Positions 15,741 through 23,139 of a stretch of DNA of 64,000 nt are shown here, piece by piece; the first letter of the stretch is position 1; each line of letters begins with the position of its first letter. Both the position numbers and the translations under genes were made by a program. The notes under the pieces were generated by a model. The model worked only from the letters and a program-made list of their open reading frames with translations, ran no database searches and was not told where the DNA came from. This DNA comes from Streptomyces sp. HmicA12 (GTDB lineage Bacteria; Actinomycetota; Actinomycetes; Streptomycetales; Streptomycetaceae): positions 1 to 64,000 of the forward strand of contig NZ_KB891809.1 in assembly GCF_000373565.1 (NCBI RefSeq), in the 5' to 3' direction.

Positions 15741-16687
15741 AAGCCGAGCTTGCGCAGCTGGCGCGGGTCGCGCTGCCAGTCCTTGGCGACCTTGACGTGC
15801 AGGTCGAGGTAGACCGGCGTGCCGAGGAGGGCCTCGATCTGCTTGCGGGACTTGATGCCGACGTCCTTCAGGCGCTTGCCCTTCGGGCCGATGATGATGC
15901 CCTTCTGGCTGGGCCGCTCGATGTAGACGAAGGCGTGGATGTCGAGGAGCGGCTTGTCGGCGGGCCGGTCCTCGCGCGGCAGCATCTCCTCCACGACGAC
16001 GGCGATGGAGTGCGGCAGCTCGTCCCGTACGCCTTCGAGCGCGGCCTCGCGGATCAGCTCGGCGACCATGACCTGCTCGGGCTCGTCGGTGAGGTCGCCC
16101 TCGGGGTAGAGCGCGGGGCCCTCGGGGAGCAGCGGCACGATCAGGTCGGCGAGCAGGTCGATCTGCTTGTCGCCGACGGCCGAGACCGGGATGATCTCGG
16201 CCCACTCGAAGCCGAGCTCCTTGCCGAGCTGGTCGATGGCGATGAGCTGCTCGGCGAGCTGCTTGCTGTCGACGAGGTCGGTCTTGGTGACGATCGCGAT
16301 CTTCGGCGTCTTCTTGATGGACGCGAGTTCCTTGGCGATGAACCGGTCGCCGGGGCCGAGCTTCTCGTTGGCGGGCAGGCAGAAGCCGATGACGTCGACC
16401 TCGGCCCACGTGGTGCGCACCACATCGTTGAGGCGCTCGCCGAGCAGGGTGCGCGGCTTGTGGAGGCCGGGGGTGTCCACCAGGATCAGCTGGGCGTCCT
16501 CGCGGTGCACGATGCCGCGCACGGTGTGCCGCGTGGTCTGCGGCTGGTCGGCGGTGATCGCCACCTTCTTGCCGACCAGAGCGTTCGTGAGGGTGGACTT
16601 GCCCGCGTTGGGGCGGCCGACGAAGCAGGCGAAGCCGGCGCGGTGGGCGGGTCCGGCAGCGGGGGTGTGAACGCTCATGGCGCCCAT
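15737..16687 (-). CDS. era: GTPase Era
   Basis: A 316-residue Era GTPase, needed for maturation of the 16S rRNA 3' end and 30S assembly. G motifs occur in order: GRPNAGKST (G1), DTPGLH (G3), TKTD (G4) and SAV (G5). The C-terminal KH domain carries KGIIIGPKGKRLKDVG. Start alternatives are ATG at 16687 (chosen; AGGGACA upstream) and ATG at 16678. era usually sits next to ybeY/corC in Streptomyces; here about 6 kb of other genes separates them. Confidence 0.96.
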   Translation of the reverse strand: MGAMSVHTPAAGPAHRAGFACFVGRPNAGKSTLTNALVGKKVAITADQPQTTRHTVRGIVHREDAQLILVDTPGLHKPRTLLGERLNDVVRTTWAEVDVIGFCLPANEKLGPGDRFIAKELASIKKTPKIAIVTKTDLVDSKQLAEQLIAIDQLGKELGFEWAEIIPVSAVGDKQIDLLADLIVPLLPEGPALYPEGDLTDEPEQVMVAELIREAALEGVRDELPHSIAVVVEEMLPREDRPADKPLLDIHAFVYIERPSQKGIIIGPKGKRLKDVGIKSRKQIEALLGTPVYLDLHVKVAKDWQRDPRQLRKLGF

Positions 16688-16728
16688 TGTCCCTGATGTG
16701 CGGAGGGCCGCAGCACCGTGAGCTTCCG

Positions 16729-16784
16729 GTAACCCCGCGGCAACACGAAACACGGCGGAAACGCCCGGGTAGGGATTCGGAAAC
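16729..16784 (+). promoter_or_regulatory. GlnR-like box upstream of amtB
   Basis: GAAAC (16747), GAAAC (16758), GTAGG (16769) and GAAAC (16780) are each separated by exactly six bases, an 11-bp periodicity. A further GTAAC (16729) and GCAAC (16740) pair with the same spacing lies just before. The known Streptomyces GlnR site is gTnAc-n6-GaAAc, repeated. The array ends 24 bases before the amtB ATG, so nitrogen control of amtB-glnK is likely. Confidence 0.8.
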
Positions 16785-16807
16785 GCGGCCCGGTGACGCT
16801 GGCACGC

Positions 16808-18118
16808 ATGCCTGCCACGACCGAGATCCTCTCCGCCGCCAAAGGCCCCGCCCTCGACACCGGCGACACCGCCTGGCTGCTCGCCGCGACCGCGCTCGTC
16901 CTGCTGATGACGCCGGGCCTCGCCCTGTTCTACGGCGGCATGGTCCGCACGAAGAGCGTCCTGAACATGCTGATGATGAGCTTCGTCTCGATCGCTCTCG
17001 TGACGGTGGTGTGGCTGGTCGCCGGATACTCGCTCGCGTTCGGCGACGACGCGTTCGCGGGCCTGATCGGTGATCTGTCGCACGCGGGAATGGCGGGCAT
17101 CGGCCCCGACTCGCTCACGGGGACCGTCCCCACCTTCCTCTTCACCACCTTCCAGCTGACCTTCGCGATCATCACGGCGGCGCTGATCAGCGGAGCGGTC
17201 GCGGACCGCACGAAGTTCGGGGCGTGGCTGACCTTCGTACCCCTCTGGGCGCTGCTCGTATACGTTCCCGTGGCGCACTGGGTCTGGGGTCCGGGCGGCT
17301 GGATCGCGAATCGTCTGGGGGCGCTGGACTTCGCGGGCGGGCTCGTCGTGGAGATCGCCTCGGGCGCTTCCGGACTGGCCCTGTGCCTGGTCCTCGGCCC
17401 GCGGATCGGCTTCAAGAAGGACGCCATGCGCCCGCACAACCTGCCGATGGTGGTCATGGGCGCGGGCCTGCTCTGGTTCGGCTGGCTGGGCTTCAACGGC
17501 GGCTCGGCCCTCGGCGCGAACGGCACCGCGGCCGCGTCCCTCTTCAACACCCTGATCGCGGGCTGCACGGGTCTGCTGGGCTGGCTCTTCGTGGAGCAGA
17601 AGCGGGACGGGCACCCGACCACGTTCGGCGCGGCGTCGGGCGCGGTGGCGGGCCTGGTCGCGATCACCCCGGCGTGCGGGGTCGTGGGCGTCCTGGGCGC
17701 GGCGGCCGTCGGCCTCGCGGCCGGTGTGGTCTGCTCGTACGCCGTCGCCTGGAAGTTCCGCTTCGACTACGACGACTCGCTCGACGTGGTGGGCGTCCAC
17801 TTCGCCGGCGGTGTGGTCGGCACGCTCCTCATCGGCCTCTTCGCGACGTCGGCGATGACCGGCTCGGCGGCCAAGGAGGGCCTGTTCTACGGCGGCGGCC
17901 TCGGCCAGCTCGGCAAGCAGCTGCTCGCCGTACTCGTCGTGGCGGCGTACACCTTCGTCGTCACGTACGGCATCGGGAAGGCCGTCGACCGGCTGTTGGG
18001 CTTCCGGGCGTCGGCCGAGGACGAGATGACGGGGCTGGACCAGACGGTGCACGCGGAGAGTGCGTACGATCACGGCGTCCTGAGCGCCGCTCCCGTCGCC
18101 CGAAAGGCCACGTCATGA
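16808..18118 (+). CDS. amtB: Ammonium transporter
   Basis: A 436-residue Amt/MEP channel in the membrane. It contains the signature GLALFYGGMVRTKSVLN near residue 40, the pore segment with DFAGGLVVEIASG and the later His-containing VVGVHFAGGVVGTLL, with about 11 membrane helices. It passes ammonium and is blocked by the PII protein GlnK when nitrogen is ample. glnK follows with an ATGA overlap, so the two are coupled. The ATG at 16808 was chosen over a GTG at 16793. A GlnR-like box lies upstream. Confidence 0.95.
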   Translation: MPATTEILSAAKGPALDTGDTAWLLAATALVLLMTPGLALFYGGMVRTKSVLNMLMMSFVSIALVTVVWLVAGYSLAFGDDAFAGLIGDLSHAGMAGIGPDSLTGTVPTFLFTTFQLTFAIITAALISGAVADRTKFGAWLTFVPLWALLVYVPVAHWVWGPGGWIANRLGALDFAGGLVVEIASGASGLALCLVLGPRIGFKKDAMRPHNLPMVVMGAGLLWFGWLGFNGGSALGANGTAAASLFNTLIAGCTGLLGWLFVEQKRDGHPTTFGAASGAVAGLVAITPACGVVGVLGAAAVGLAAGVVCSYAVAWKFRFDYDDSLDVVGVHFAGGVVGTLLIGLFATSAMTGSAAKEGLFYGGGLGQLGKQLLAVLVVAAYTFVVTYGIGKAVDRLLGFRASAEDEMTGLDQTVHAESAYDHGVLSAAPVARKATS

Positions 18119-18453
18119 AGTTGATCACCGCGGTCGTCAAGCCGTTCCGCCTCGACGAGGTCAAGACGGCGCTGCAGGAGCTGGGCGTGCACGGCCTGAC
18201 GGTGACCGAGGCCAGCGGCTACGGCCGCCAGCGCGGCCACACCGAGGTGTACCGGGGCGCCGAGTACCAGGTCGACCTGGTCCCGAAGGTCCGGATCGAG
18301 GTCGTCGTGGGGGACGAGGACGCGGAGCCCGCGATGGATGCCATCGTGCGGGCGGCCCGGACCGGGAAGATCGGCGACGGCAAGGTGTGGGCCGTGCCCG
18401 TCGACAGCGTGGTGCGGGTGCGGACGGGCGAGCGGGGCCCGGACGCGATCTGA
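18115..18453 (+). CDS. glnK: Nitrogen regulatory PII protein GlnK
   Basis: A 112-residue PII protein that forms trimers and senses ATP/ADP and 2-oxoglutarate. The T-loop contains YGRQRGHTEVYRGAEY, in which Tyr51 is the residue modified (adenylylated in Streptomyces). The B-loop TGKIGDGKVWA, near residues 83-93, binds nucleotide. It overlaps amtB by 4 bases. glnD, which encodes the modifying enzyme and normally follows amtB-glnK in Streptomyces, is not here: the next gene is on the other strand. Confidence 0.96.
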   Translation: MKLITAVVKPFRLDEVKTALQELGVHGLTVTEASGYGRQRGHTEVYRGAEYQVDLVPKVRIEVVVGDEDAEPAMDAIVRAARTGKIGDGKVWAVPVDSVVRVRTGERGPDAI

Positions 18454-18496
18454 GCCGCGCCCGTGGGCCGTCGCCATCGCCACGACGGGCCGCTGA

Positions 18497-18865
18497 TTAC
18501 AGGCTGACGCCGCAGTTCGGCCAGGCGCCCGCGCCCTGGGAGGCGAGGACCTTGTTGGCGACGTTGATCTGCTCGCCCTTGCTCGCCTGGTGAGCGCTGG
18601 GGGCGTACTGGGTGCCGCCGTAGGCGGCCCAGGTGGACTGCGTGAACTGCAGGCCGCCGGAGAACCCGTTGCCGGTGTTCGCGGACCAGTTGCCGCCGGA
18701 CTCGCACTGGGCGACGGAGTCCCACGAGCTCGCCGGGGCGGCGGTGGTCGCCGCGGAGGCGGAGCCGGTGCCGGCGAGCACCATCATGCCGGTGGCACCG
18801 GCGAGGACGCCGGAGAGGGCGAGGGTGCGGACACGGGACGAGGTCTTGCGAGCGGTGGAGAGCAC
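18497..18865 (-). CDS. Secreted Rpf-like transglycosylase
   Basis: A 122-residue precursor. Basic N-terminal residues and a hydrophobic stretch (LALSGVLAGATGMMVLAG) ending in ASA form a signal peptide. Almost all the rest is one Rpf/transglycosylase-like domain: SWDSVAQCESGGNWSANTG with the catalytic Glu, GGLQFTQSTWAAYGG and a closing GAWPNCG whose Cys can pair with that of CESGG. It would cleave peptidoglycan outside the cell. There is no LysM or other wall-binding domain, so it is a minimal form. The GTG at 18865 has AAAGG upstream. Three dormancy-box-like palindromes lie upstream. Confidence 0.9.
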   Translation of the reverse strand: MLSTARKTSSRVRTLALSGVLAGATGMMVLAGTGSASAATTAAPASSWDSVAQCESGGNWSANTGNGFSGGLQFTQSTWAAYGGTQYAPSAHQASKGEQINVANKVLASQGAGAWPNCGVSL

Positions 18866-18991
18866 GTGGAAAAGCCTTTGTTCGGGGACGGGGAGTGTCC
18901 GGCGCTTCCCGTGGACGGGACGCTGCGAAGCGCATCGGCGCCGGGCGACTGCTCCACCATGACCGTCGTGTCCCGGTTCGCCCCATAAGGC

Positions 18992-19015
18992 GGAAGTCCC
19001 ATCGACGGGACTTCC
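18992..19015 (-). promoter_or_regulatory. Inverted repeat with GGGACTTCC halves
   Basis: GGAAGTCCC and GGGACTTCC form a perfect 9-bp inverted repeat around ATCGAC. It lies 127 bases before the start of the Rpf-like gene. The half-site GGGACTT is shared with the two sites further upstream. It may be a DNA-binding site or an RNA stem in the leader. Confidence 0.5.
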
Positions 19016-19041
19016 GTCCTTTTCTCGGCACTCGCCGCCCC

Positions 19042-19055
19042 GGGCCGAAAGTCCC
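19042..19055 (-). promoter_or_regulatory. DosR/OsdR-box-like site 1
   Basis: GGGCCGAAAGTCCC resembles the DosR (DevR) box core GGGACTWWAGTCCC and the form typical for Streptomyces OsdR, which has GGCC on one side. Flanking CGGGCC and GGCCCG extend the symmetry. The site lies about 180 bases before the Rpf-like gene. Confidence 0.55.
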
Positions 19056-19121
19056 GGCCCGAAGCCACTCACCCCTTGCCCCGCAAGGCCCGCGCGCCCT
19101 TCGGCGCCGACACGACGGGCC

Positions 19122-19135
19122 GGGACCAAAGTCCC
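19122..19135 (-). promoter_or_regulatory. DosR/OsdR-box-like site 2
   Basis: GGGACCAAAGTCCC, read on the other strand as GGGACTTTGGTCCC, differs from the DosR box core GGGACTWWAGTCCC at one position. It is embedded in a longer perfect repeat, GGGCCGGGAC-CAAA-GTCCCGGCCC, at 19117-19140. It could also act as a terminator stem for the gene ending at 19249. Confidence 0.6.
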
Positions 19136-19248
19136 GGCCCGGGGCCGACGTGAGCGTCTTCACGCCCGAACGGCGGAAGCCGCCTCAGCACTGGGCCGAA
19201 GCCTTCCGCTGTGACGCACACCTCGCACACCTCTTGGAACGTCCCGGC

Positions 19249-19602
19249 TCAGCCGGCCTCGATCGCGGCCTTCAGCGTCCCGTCCGCCGCCGCCAGGAAC
19301 ACCGGGGTGCCGGCCCCGCCCAGATCGCGTACGGCGGCCAGGTCGTCGGCCGGCACCGCGTCCGCCGCCGAGACGACGGCGGCCGCCTCCAGGGACTGCG
19401 CGCCGGACGCCACGGCCATGGCGACGGCGGTCCGCAGCGCGCTGAGCTTCAGGGAGTCGAGGGCGACGGTGCCCGCGACGTAGGTACGCCCGGTCTCGTC
19501 GCGCACGGCGGCGCCCTCGGGCACACCGTTGCGGGCCCGTGCGGAACGGGCCAGGGTGACGATCTTGCGGTCCTCGGGGCCGAGGTCGGTGCTGTCAGTC
19601 AT
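19249..19602 (-). CDS. Cytidine deaminase-like protein lacking catalytic residues
   Basis: A 117-residue protein with the size and fold pattern of small cytidine deaminases (RKIVTLARSARARNGVPEGAAVRDETGRTYVAGTV, then a helix). The catalytic CAE motif is replaced by SALR in DSLKLSALRTAVAMAVASG, and the PCxxC zinc motif is absent (PADDLAAVRDL). It therefore cannot bind the catalytic zinc and is unlikely to deaminate cytidine. A homologue annotated as cytidine deaminase often lies beside era in Streptomyces. The role of this form is unknown. Confidence 0.75.
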   Translation of the reverse strand: MTDSTDLGPEDRKIVTLARSARARNGVPEGAAVRDETGRTYVAGTVALDSLKLSALRTAVAMAVASGAQSLEAAAVVSAADAVPADDLAAVRDLGGAGTPVFLAAADGTLKAAIEAG

Positions 19603-19662
19603 GGGCTGAGCATAAGGAAGCGGCCTGCGGCGGCTTGACGCCGGGACGCCCGCTTCTTACCG

Positions 19663-19693
19663 TGACCTTAAATAACTAACTGGTTCGTACAAT
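19663..19693 (+). promoter_or_regulatory. Putative promoter/operator of the alcohol dehydrogenase gene
   Basis: TACAAT at 19688-19693 is a good -10 hexamer, with TGACCT 19 bases upstream as a weak -35. Between them lies AACTAACTGGTTCG, an imperfect palindrome of the ACTAAC-TGGTT type seen in many TetR operators. The local AT content is unusual for this window. No regulator gene is adjacent. Confidence 0.45.
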
Positions 19694-19732
19694 AGGCCGC
19701 CCGTTTCTGACGTTCCCGCCGAGGAGCCGCAC

Positions 19733-20716
19733 ATGCAGGCCGTAGTCCTCACCGCCCCCCACCACCTCACCGTCGTCGACGACCTGCCGGACCCGGCCCC
19801 CGGCCCCGACGACGTGATCGTCGCGCTCGAAGGACTCGGCATCTGCGGCTCCGACCTCTCCCTGTACGACGGCCATCGCGCCGTCCCCGGCACGCCCTGG
19901 GTGGTCGGGCACGAGGCGTTCGGCCGGATCGTCGCGAAGGGGTCGGCCGTCACCGGCCACGAGGTGGGCAGACGCGTCGTCGTCGAGCCGAACTACGCGT
20001 GCCTGGCCTGCGCCGACTGCCGCCGCGGCCTGACCTCGGCCTGCCCGCGCCGCGCGGTCGTCGGCATGAACGCCCCGGGCCTGCTGGCCGAGCGGTTCGC
20101 GGTCCCGGCCCCCTTCGCCCACGTCGTCCCGCAGGAGCTGGCCGTCGAGGACCTGGCCGCGTTCGAGCCGTACGTGGTGGCGCGCACGGCGGTGAAGCGC
20201 AGCGGGATCCCCAAGGGAGAGCGGGCCCTGGTGCTCGGCGCGGGCGCGCAGGGCCTCCTGGTCAGCCAGTCGCTCCTGGCCCTCGGCATCGAGCCCGTCG
20301 TCGTCGAACTGCACCCCGAACGCCTCGCCCGCGCCGTCGCCCTCGGCGCCACCGCGGCCCGCGACGACGACCACGGCTTCGGCTGGCTGTACGAGACGAC
20401 GGGCGCCGCCCCCGCCCTCCGATCAGGCATCGCACGCCTCGCCGCCGGCGCCACGATCACCCTGGTCGGCCTTGACGCGGCCCCGCTCCCCCTCACGATG
20501 GAGCAGGTGGTGCGCGGCCTGTTCACGATCCGCGGCTCCCTGATCTACGACCACCCGCACGACTTCCGCGCCGCACTGGACGACGTCATCGCCGACCGCG
20601 TCCGCCCGTCCGTGGCGCTCACCAGCCGGTACGCGTTCGAGGACGCGCCCCGCGCCTTCGCGGAGGCCCGCCGCCAGGCGGGGAAGACGTGGATCGCGGG
20701 GCCGGGGCTCGGCTGA
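19733..20716 (+). CDS. Zinc-binding alcohol dehydrogenase (MDR family)
   Basis: A 327-residue medium-chain dehydrogenase. Catalytic zinc ligands are Cys38 (GICGSD), His60 and Glu61 (VVGHEAFG). The structural zinc lobe has four cysteines (CLACADC...ACPR). The NAD(P) fold contains LVLGAGAQGLLVSQ and an acidic residue in VVVELHPERL, which favours NAD. The substrate is unknown; it resembles sorbitol/threonine dehydrogenase-like enzymes. GAGGAG precedes the ATG. It stands alone, with a promoter-like region upstream. Confidence 0.88.
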   Translation: MQAVVLTAPHHLTVVDDLPDPAPGPDDVIVALEGLGICGSDLSLYDGHRAVPGTPWVVGHEAFGRIVAKGSAVTGHEVGRRVVVEPNYACLACADCRRGLTSACPRRAVVGMNAPGLLAERFAVPAPFAHVVPQELAVEDLAAFEPYVVARTAVKRSGIPKGERALVLGAGAQGLLVSQSLLALGIEPVVVELHPERLARAVALGATAARDDDHGFGWLYETTGAAPALRSGIARLAAGATITLVGLDAAPLPLTMEQVVRGLFTIRGSLIYDHPHDFRAALDDVIADRVRPSVALTSRYAFEDAPRAFAEARRQAGKTWIAGPGLG

Positions 20717-20774
20717 GTTCTGCCCGTCCATCGGAGCCGCCGACCGGGGCGCTCACAGTGATCGCCCCTGCCTC

Positions 20775-20975
20775 CTACGACTCCGTCCCCCTGGCGAACG
20801 ACGCGCCCGGCAAGGACCGGAGGAAGGAAACCCAAGCGGCAGGGGCCACGGCTATGACGTCACCTCGGCGCTTCGAGTCGCGGACGCGGATCCCGGCGCC
20901 CGTGCAGGCAACCTCGACGCAGTCGTCCGTCTGCGCGGACTTGCTGCTCTTGCGCCATGCCCATGCCTGAGTCAC
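20775..20975 (-). CDS. DUF397 domain protein
   Basis: A 66-residue protein with the DUF397 pattern WRKSSKSAQTDDCVEVA, VRDSKRRG and the C-terminal WVSFLRSL. In Streptomyces such small proteins are paired with an Scr1-type XRE regulator, as here: that gene ends 177 bases upstream on the same strand. The pair is thought to work as a regulator and its partner, for example Scr1-Scr2 or WhiJ-type systems affecting development. The GTG at 20975 has GGTGGAGG upstream. Confidence 0.88.
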   Translation of the reverse strand: MTQAWAWRKSSKSAQTDDCVEVACTGAGIRVRDSKRRGDVIAVAPAAWVSFLRSLPGASFARGTES

Positions 20976-21098
20976 CCTCGACCTCCACCCCGGTTGTGGA
21001 CCGCCCAGCCGGGGGCGTCCCCCGTACAGCGCCGTGGGTCACACGGCAGAACTCTCATGGTACGTGCAGAACCCATGCACGCAGGCATGACAATTCCC

Positions 21099-21142
21099 GC
21101 CAACTTGGCGATGTTCAGGCCGAGTTGGCGACAAGTTGGCAG
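21099..21142 (-). promoter_or_regulatory. TTGGC repeat cluster upstream of the DUF397 gene
   Basis: GCCAACTTGGC (21099-21109) is an odd palindrome. It is followed by two direct repeats, GAGTTGGCGA (21122) and CAAGTTGGCA (21132), one helical turn apart. The cluster lies between the Scr1-type regulator gene and the DUF397 gene. A binding site for the adjacent XRE protein is an inference. Confidence 0.5.
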
Positions 21143-21152
21143 TGACGTCCGC

Positions 21153-22052
21153 TCAGCCGGGGTCCTGCTGCAGCAGCGCCTCCAGCTCGTCCCCTCCCTC
21201 CGCGACGCGCGCCGCGAGGCGTCGCAGCACCACACCGACACCGTCCTTCAGCGACAGATCCTCCAGTTCCCAGAAACGCTCCAGGTACTGCCTGGTCTCC
21301 TCCGGGGAGGTCGAGGCGATGGTGATGCCCCGGGAGTCCTCCAGGAACAGGGCGTCCTCCATCCCCTCGGCCTTGAACTCGAACAGCGAGAACGGACCTT
21401 GAATGCCGGGGTGGGCACCGACGCTGAACGGCAGGACCTGAATCGTGACGTGCGCACGCTCGGACAGCTCGGCCAAATGCTCCAGCTGAGCGCGCATCAC
21501 CCCCCGTCCGCCCGTCACCCGACGCAGCAGAGACTCGTCCAGGACGAAACTGAACTCGCGCCCGTCCTCCTCGTCCAGCACCTCCTGACGGGCGAGGCGC
21601 GACTCGACCGTGCGGTCCACGTCCTCTTCGGCCATGTCCTTGCCGTACGCGCCGATCACGGCCCGCATGTACTCCTCGGTCTGCAGCAGACCAGGCAGCA
21701 GCAGGGACGCGAACTGCCGATGGACAGACGCCGCCGACTCCAGAGCAAGGCGCTGCATGAAGTCCTTGCTGTACAGGTCCCGGTACTCGGTGAACGGCAT
21801 GCGCCGGCTCCCGCGGGCCATGTCGAGCAGCTCCTCCAGCTTGCGCCGGTCCGAGATGCCGTACGCCGCGGCGAGCGGACGCAGATCGTTGACGGAGATG
21901 CCGACCTCGCCCGCCTCGATCCGGATGAGCTTGGACGGGCTCCACTCCATCCGGTCGGCGACCTGCCGCTGAGTCAGGCCTGCCGCGATCCGCGCCTTGC
22001 GGAGCTCGGTGCGCAGCTGTAGCCGCAGCAGCGCCGGGCTTGTTACCGCCAT
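21153..22052 (-). CDS. Scr1-type XRE family regulator
   Basis: A 299-residue regulator. The N-terminal HTH (about 10-75) contains ARIAAGLTQRQVADRMEWSPSKLIRIEAGEVGIS. The larger C-terminal Scr1/DUF5753 domain follows, with the diagnostic motifs YRDLYSKDF, LLLPGLLQTEEYMRA, FVLDESLLRRVTGG and a region including VTIQVLPFSVGAHPGIQGPF. It pairs with the DUF397 protein downstream. These pairs are numerous in Streptomyces and act in development or antibiotic control. GGGGGTGAAG precedes the ATG. Confidence 0.92.
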   Translation of the reverse strand: MAVTSPALLRLQLRTELRKARIAAGLTQRQVADRMEWSPSKLIRIEAGEVGISVNDLRPLAAAYGISDRRKLEELLDMARGSRRMPFTEYRDLYSKDFMQRLALESAASVHRQFASLLLPGLLQTEEYMRAVIGAYGKDMAEEDVDRTVESRLARQEVLDEEDGREFSFVLDESLLRRVTGGRGVMRAQLEHLAELSERAHVTIQVLPFSVGAHPGIQGPFSLFEFKAEGMEDALFLEDSRGITIASTSPEETRQYLERFWELEDLSLKDGVGVVLRRLAARVAEGGDELEALLQQDPG

Positions 22053-22421
22053 GCCTGCTTCACCCCCGACCGCATCCAGCTTTGTGCAACATAGCAGTTA
22101 TCCATACGACTCATCGAGACCTCTTAGTTGCAACACTTCAACCATCGCGCGAACCCATGCGTGCACTCCGCACACCGGGTGTGCTGCGCACACCCTAACC
22201 TTACTCCGCACTCTGCTATGTAGCAGATTGGGACCCGCCATAGAGGAGTATCCGTTAGGCACTGTGCTTTTCGCGACCACGAGGATACGCTGAGAGAGAA
22301 GCTGATGAAGTATGTCCGATCAACAACCTTGATCCACAAAGGAGTTGATCAGCACCGCAACCCAACTCCCGCAAAAGGACGGCGACTTGCCCCGGCGGTC
22401 CCGGAAAGGGGTCGAGTGACC
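22053..22421. promoter_or_regulatory. Divergent AT-richer intergenic region with palindromes
   Basis: This gap of about 370 bases separates the Scr1-type gene from the small gene at 22422. It is clearly AT-richer than its surroundings. It holds GCACAC-CGG-GTGTGC (22170-22184) and the perfect palindrome CTGCTATGTAGCAG (22213-22226). A related CATAGCAG lies at 22090-22097, near the regulator promoter. These look like operators for the divergent promoters. I see no other gene. Confidence 0.5.
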
Positions 22422-22571
22422 ATGGCCGAGCACCAGGCAGAGGAAGGAGGGCTCCGACCGCAGAAGACCAAGCGCACATGGGGCGAGCGGATGGCACTGG
22501 CCATCCCGTTGATCAATCTCCTCATCGCGATCCACAAGATCGCCGAGGAGTGGATTCTGCCCTTCGTGTAG
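22422..22571 (+). CDS. 49-residue small protein with amphipathic/hydrophobic C-terminus
   Basis: A short protein beginning MAEHQAEEGGLRPQKTKRTW. The charged first half is followed by a hydrophobic run (MALAIPLINLLIAI) and a last stretch EEWILPFV. It could be a single-pass or peripheral membrane peptide. GGAAAGGGG lies upstream; a GTG at 22416 is an alternative start. A 9-bp terminator hairpin lies 6 bases after the stop, which supports a real gene. No family recognised. Confidence 0.6.
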   Translation: MAEHQAEEGGLRPQKTKRTWGERMALAIPLINLLIAIHKIAEEWILPFV

Positions 22572-22576
22572 CAGCA

Positions 22577-22606
22577 ATCGGCCCCAGCCTGACGACCGGG
22601 GCCGAT
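22577..22606 (+). terminator. Terminator hairpin after the small gene
   Basis: ATCGGCCCC (22577-22585) pairs perfectly with GGGGCCGAT (22598-22606) around a 12-base loop, starting 6 bases past the stop of the 49-residue gene. Confidence 0.65.
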
Positions 22607-22782
22607 AGCGGCGGATGCCCAGGACAGACGCTGCCGTTCCGACTTCCCTGGCAGGATTACCCGGAGCGGTGGCGTCGTTGGGTACCGTCACTCCATTCTG
22701 CCGCTGTGTCCGCCCGTTGGGGAGGGGCAGTCGGGCCATTTCGGGGCGCACGCGCGGCGCACCACGAGCCGCGCGCCGATAC

Positions 22783-23139
22783 TCAACCCCGATCGAGCCG
22801 CAGCCGCTCCGCCCTCGGCAGGCCCGCCACCACCAAGTCGTACGAGTCCTCGACCAGCTCCCGGACGAACCGGTCCGGCAGGTCGCCCACCGTCACCGTG
22901 TTCCAGTGCCGCTTGTTCATGTGCCAGCCCGGCACGATCACGCCCTCGTACTCCCGGCGCAGGCGTACCGCGTCGTCCGGGTCGCACTTCAGGTTCGCCG
23001 TCAGGGGCCGCGCGTCCAGGGCGGTCAGGGCGAACATCTTGCCGAGGACCTTGAAGACGGACGTCTCCGGGTTGAACGGAAACTCCTCCGCCGCCGCGTT
23101 GAACGACAGGCAGAGCGCGCGCAGCTCCTGCGGGGTCAT
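22783..23139 (-). CDS. MmcQ/YjbR family DNA-binding-like protein
   Basis: A 118-residue protein of the MmcQ/YjbR (CyaY-like fold) family. Typical features are EEFPFNPETSVFKVLGKMFAL, LKCDPDDAVRLRREYEGVIVPGWHMNKRHWNTV and VGDLPDRFVRELVEDSYDLV. Some relatives bind DNA, but the role here is unknown. Its start overlaps the end of the CorC-like gene by 4 bases, so it is the last gene of the phoH-ybeY-corC operon. Confidence 0.9.
   Translation of the reverse strand: MTPQELRALCLSFNAAAEEFPFNPETSVFKVLGKMFALTALDARPLTANLKCDPDDAVRLRREYEGVIVPGWHMNKRHWNTVTVGDLPDRFVRELVEDSYDLVVAGLPRAERLRLDRG

Noticed and set aside
13538..16696. Plus-strand open frame of 1052 codons
   Set aside because: It runs antisense over the reductase and era genes and out of frame through the XRE gene. 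The translation is Arg/Gly/Pro-rich with no motif.
16793..16807. GTG at 16793 as the amtB start
   Set aside because: No better ribosome-binding site than for the ATG at 16808, and it adds five residues that do not fit the family.
18866..19116. Possible c-di-AMP (ydaO) riboswitch before the Rpf-like gene
   Set aside because: Such riboswitches control Rpf genes in Streptomyces, and I looked for their conserved GGGGAACC and GGGTGAAT elements. They are not present in order, so I do not claim one.
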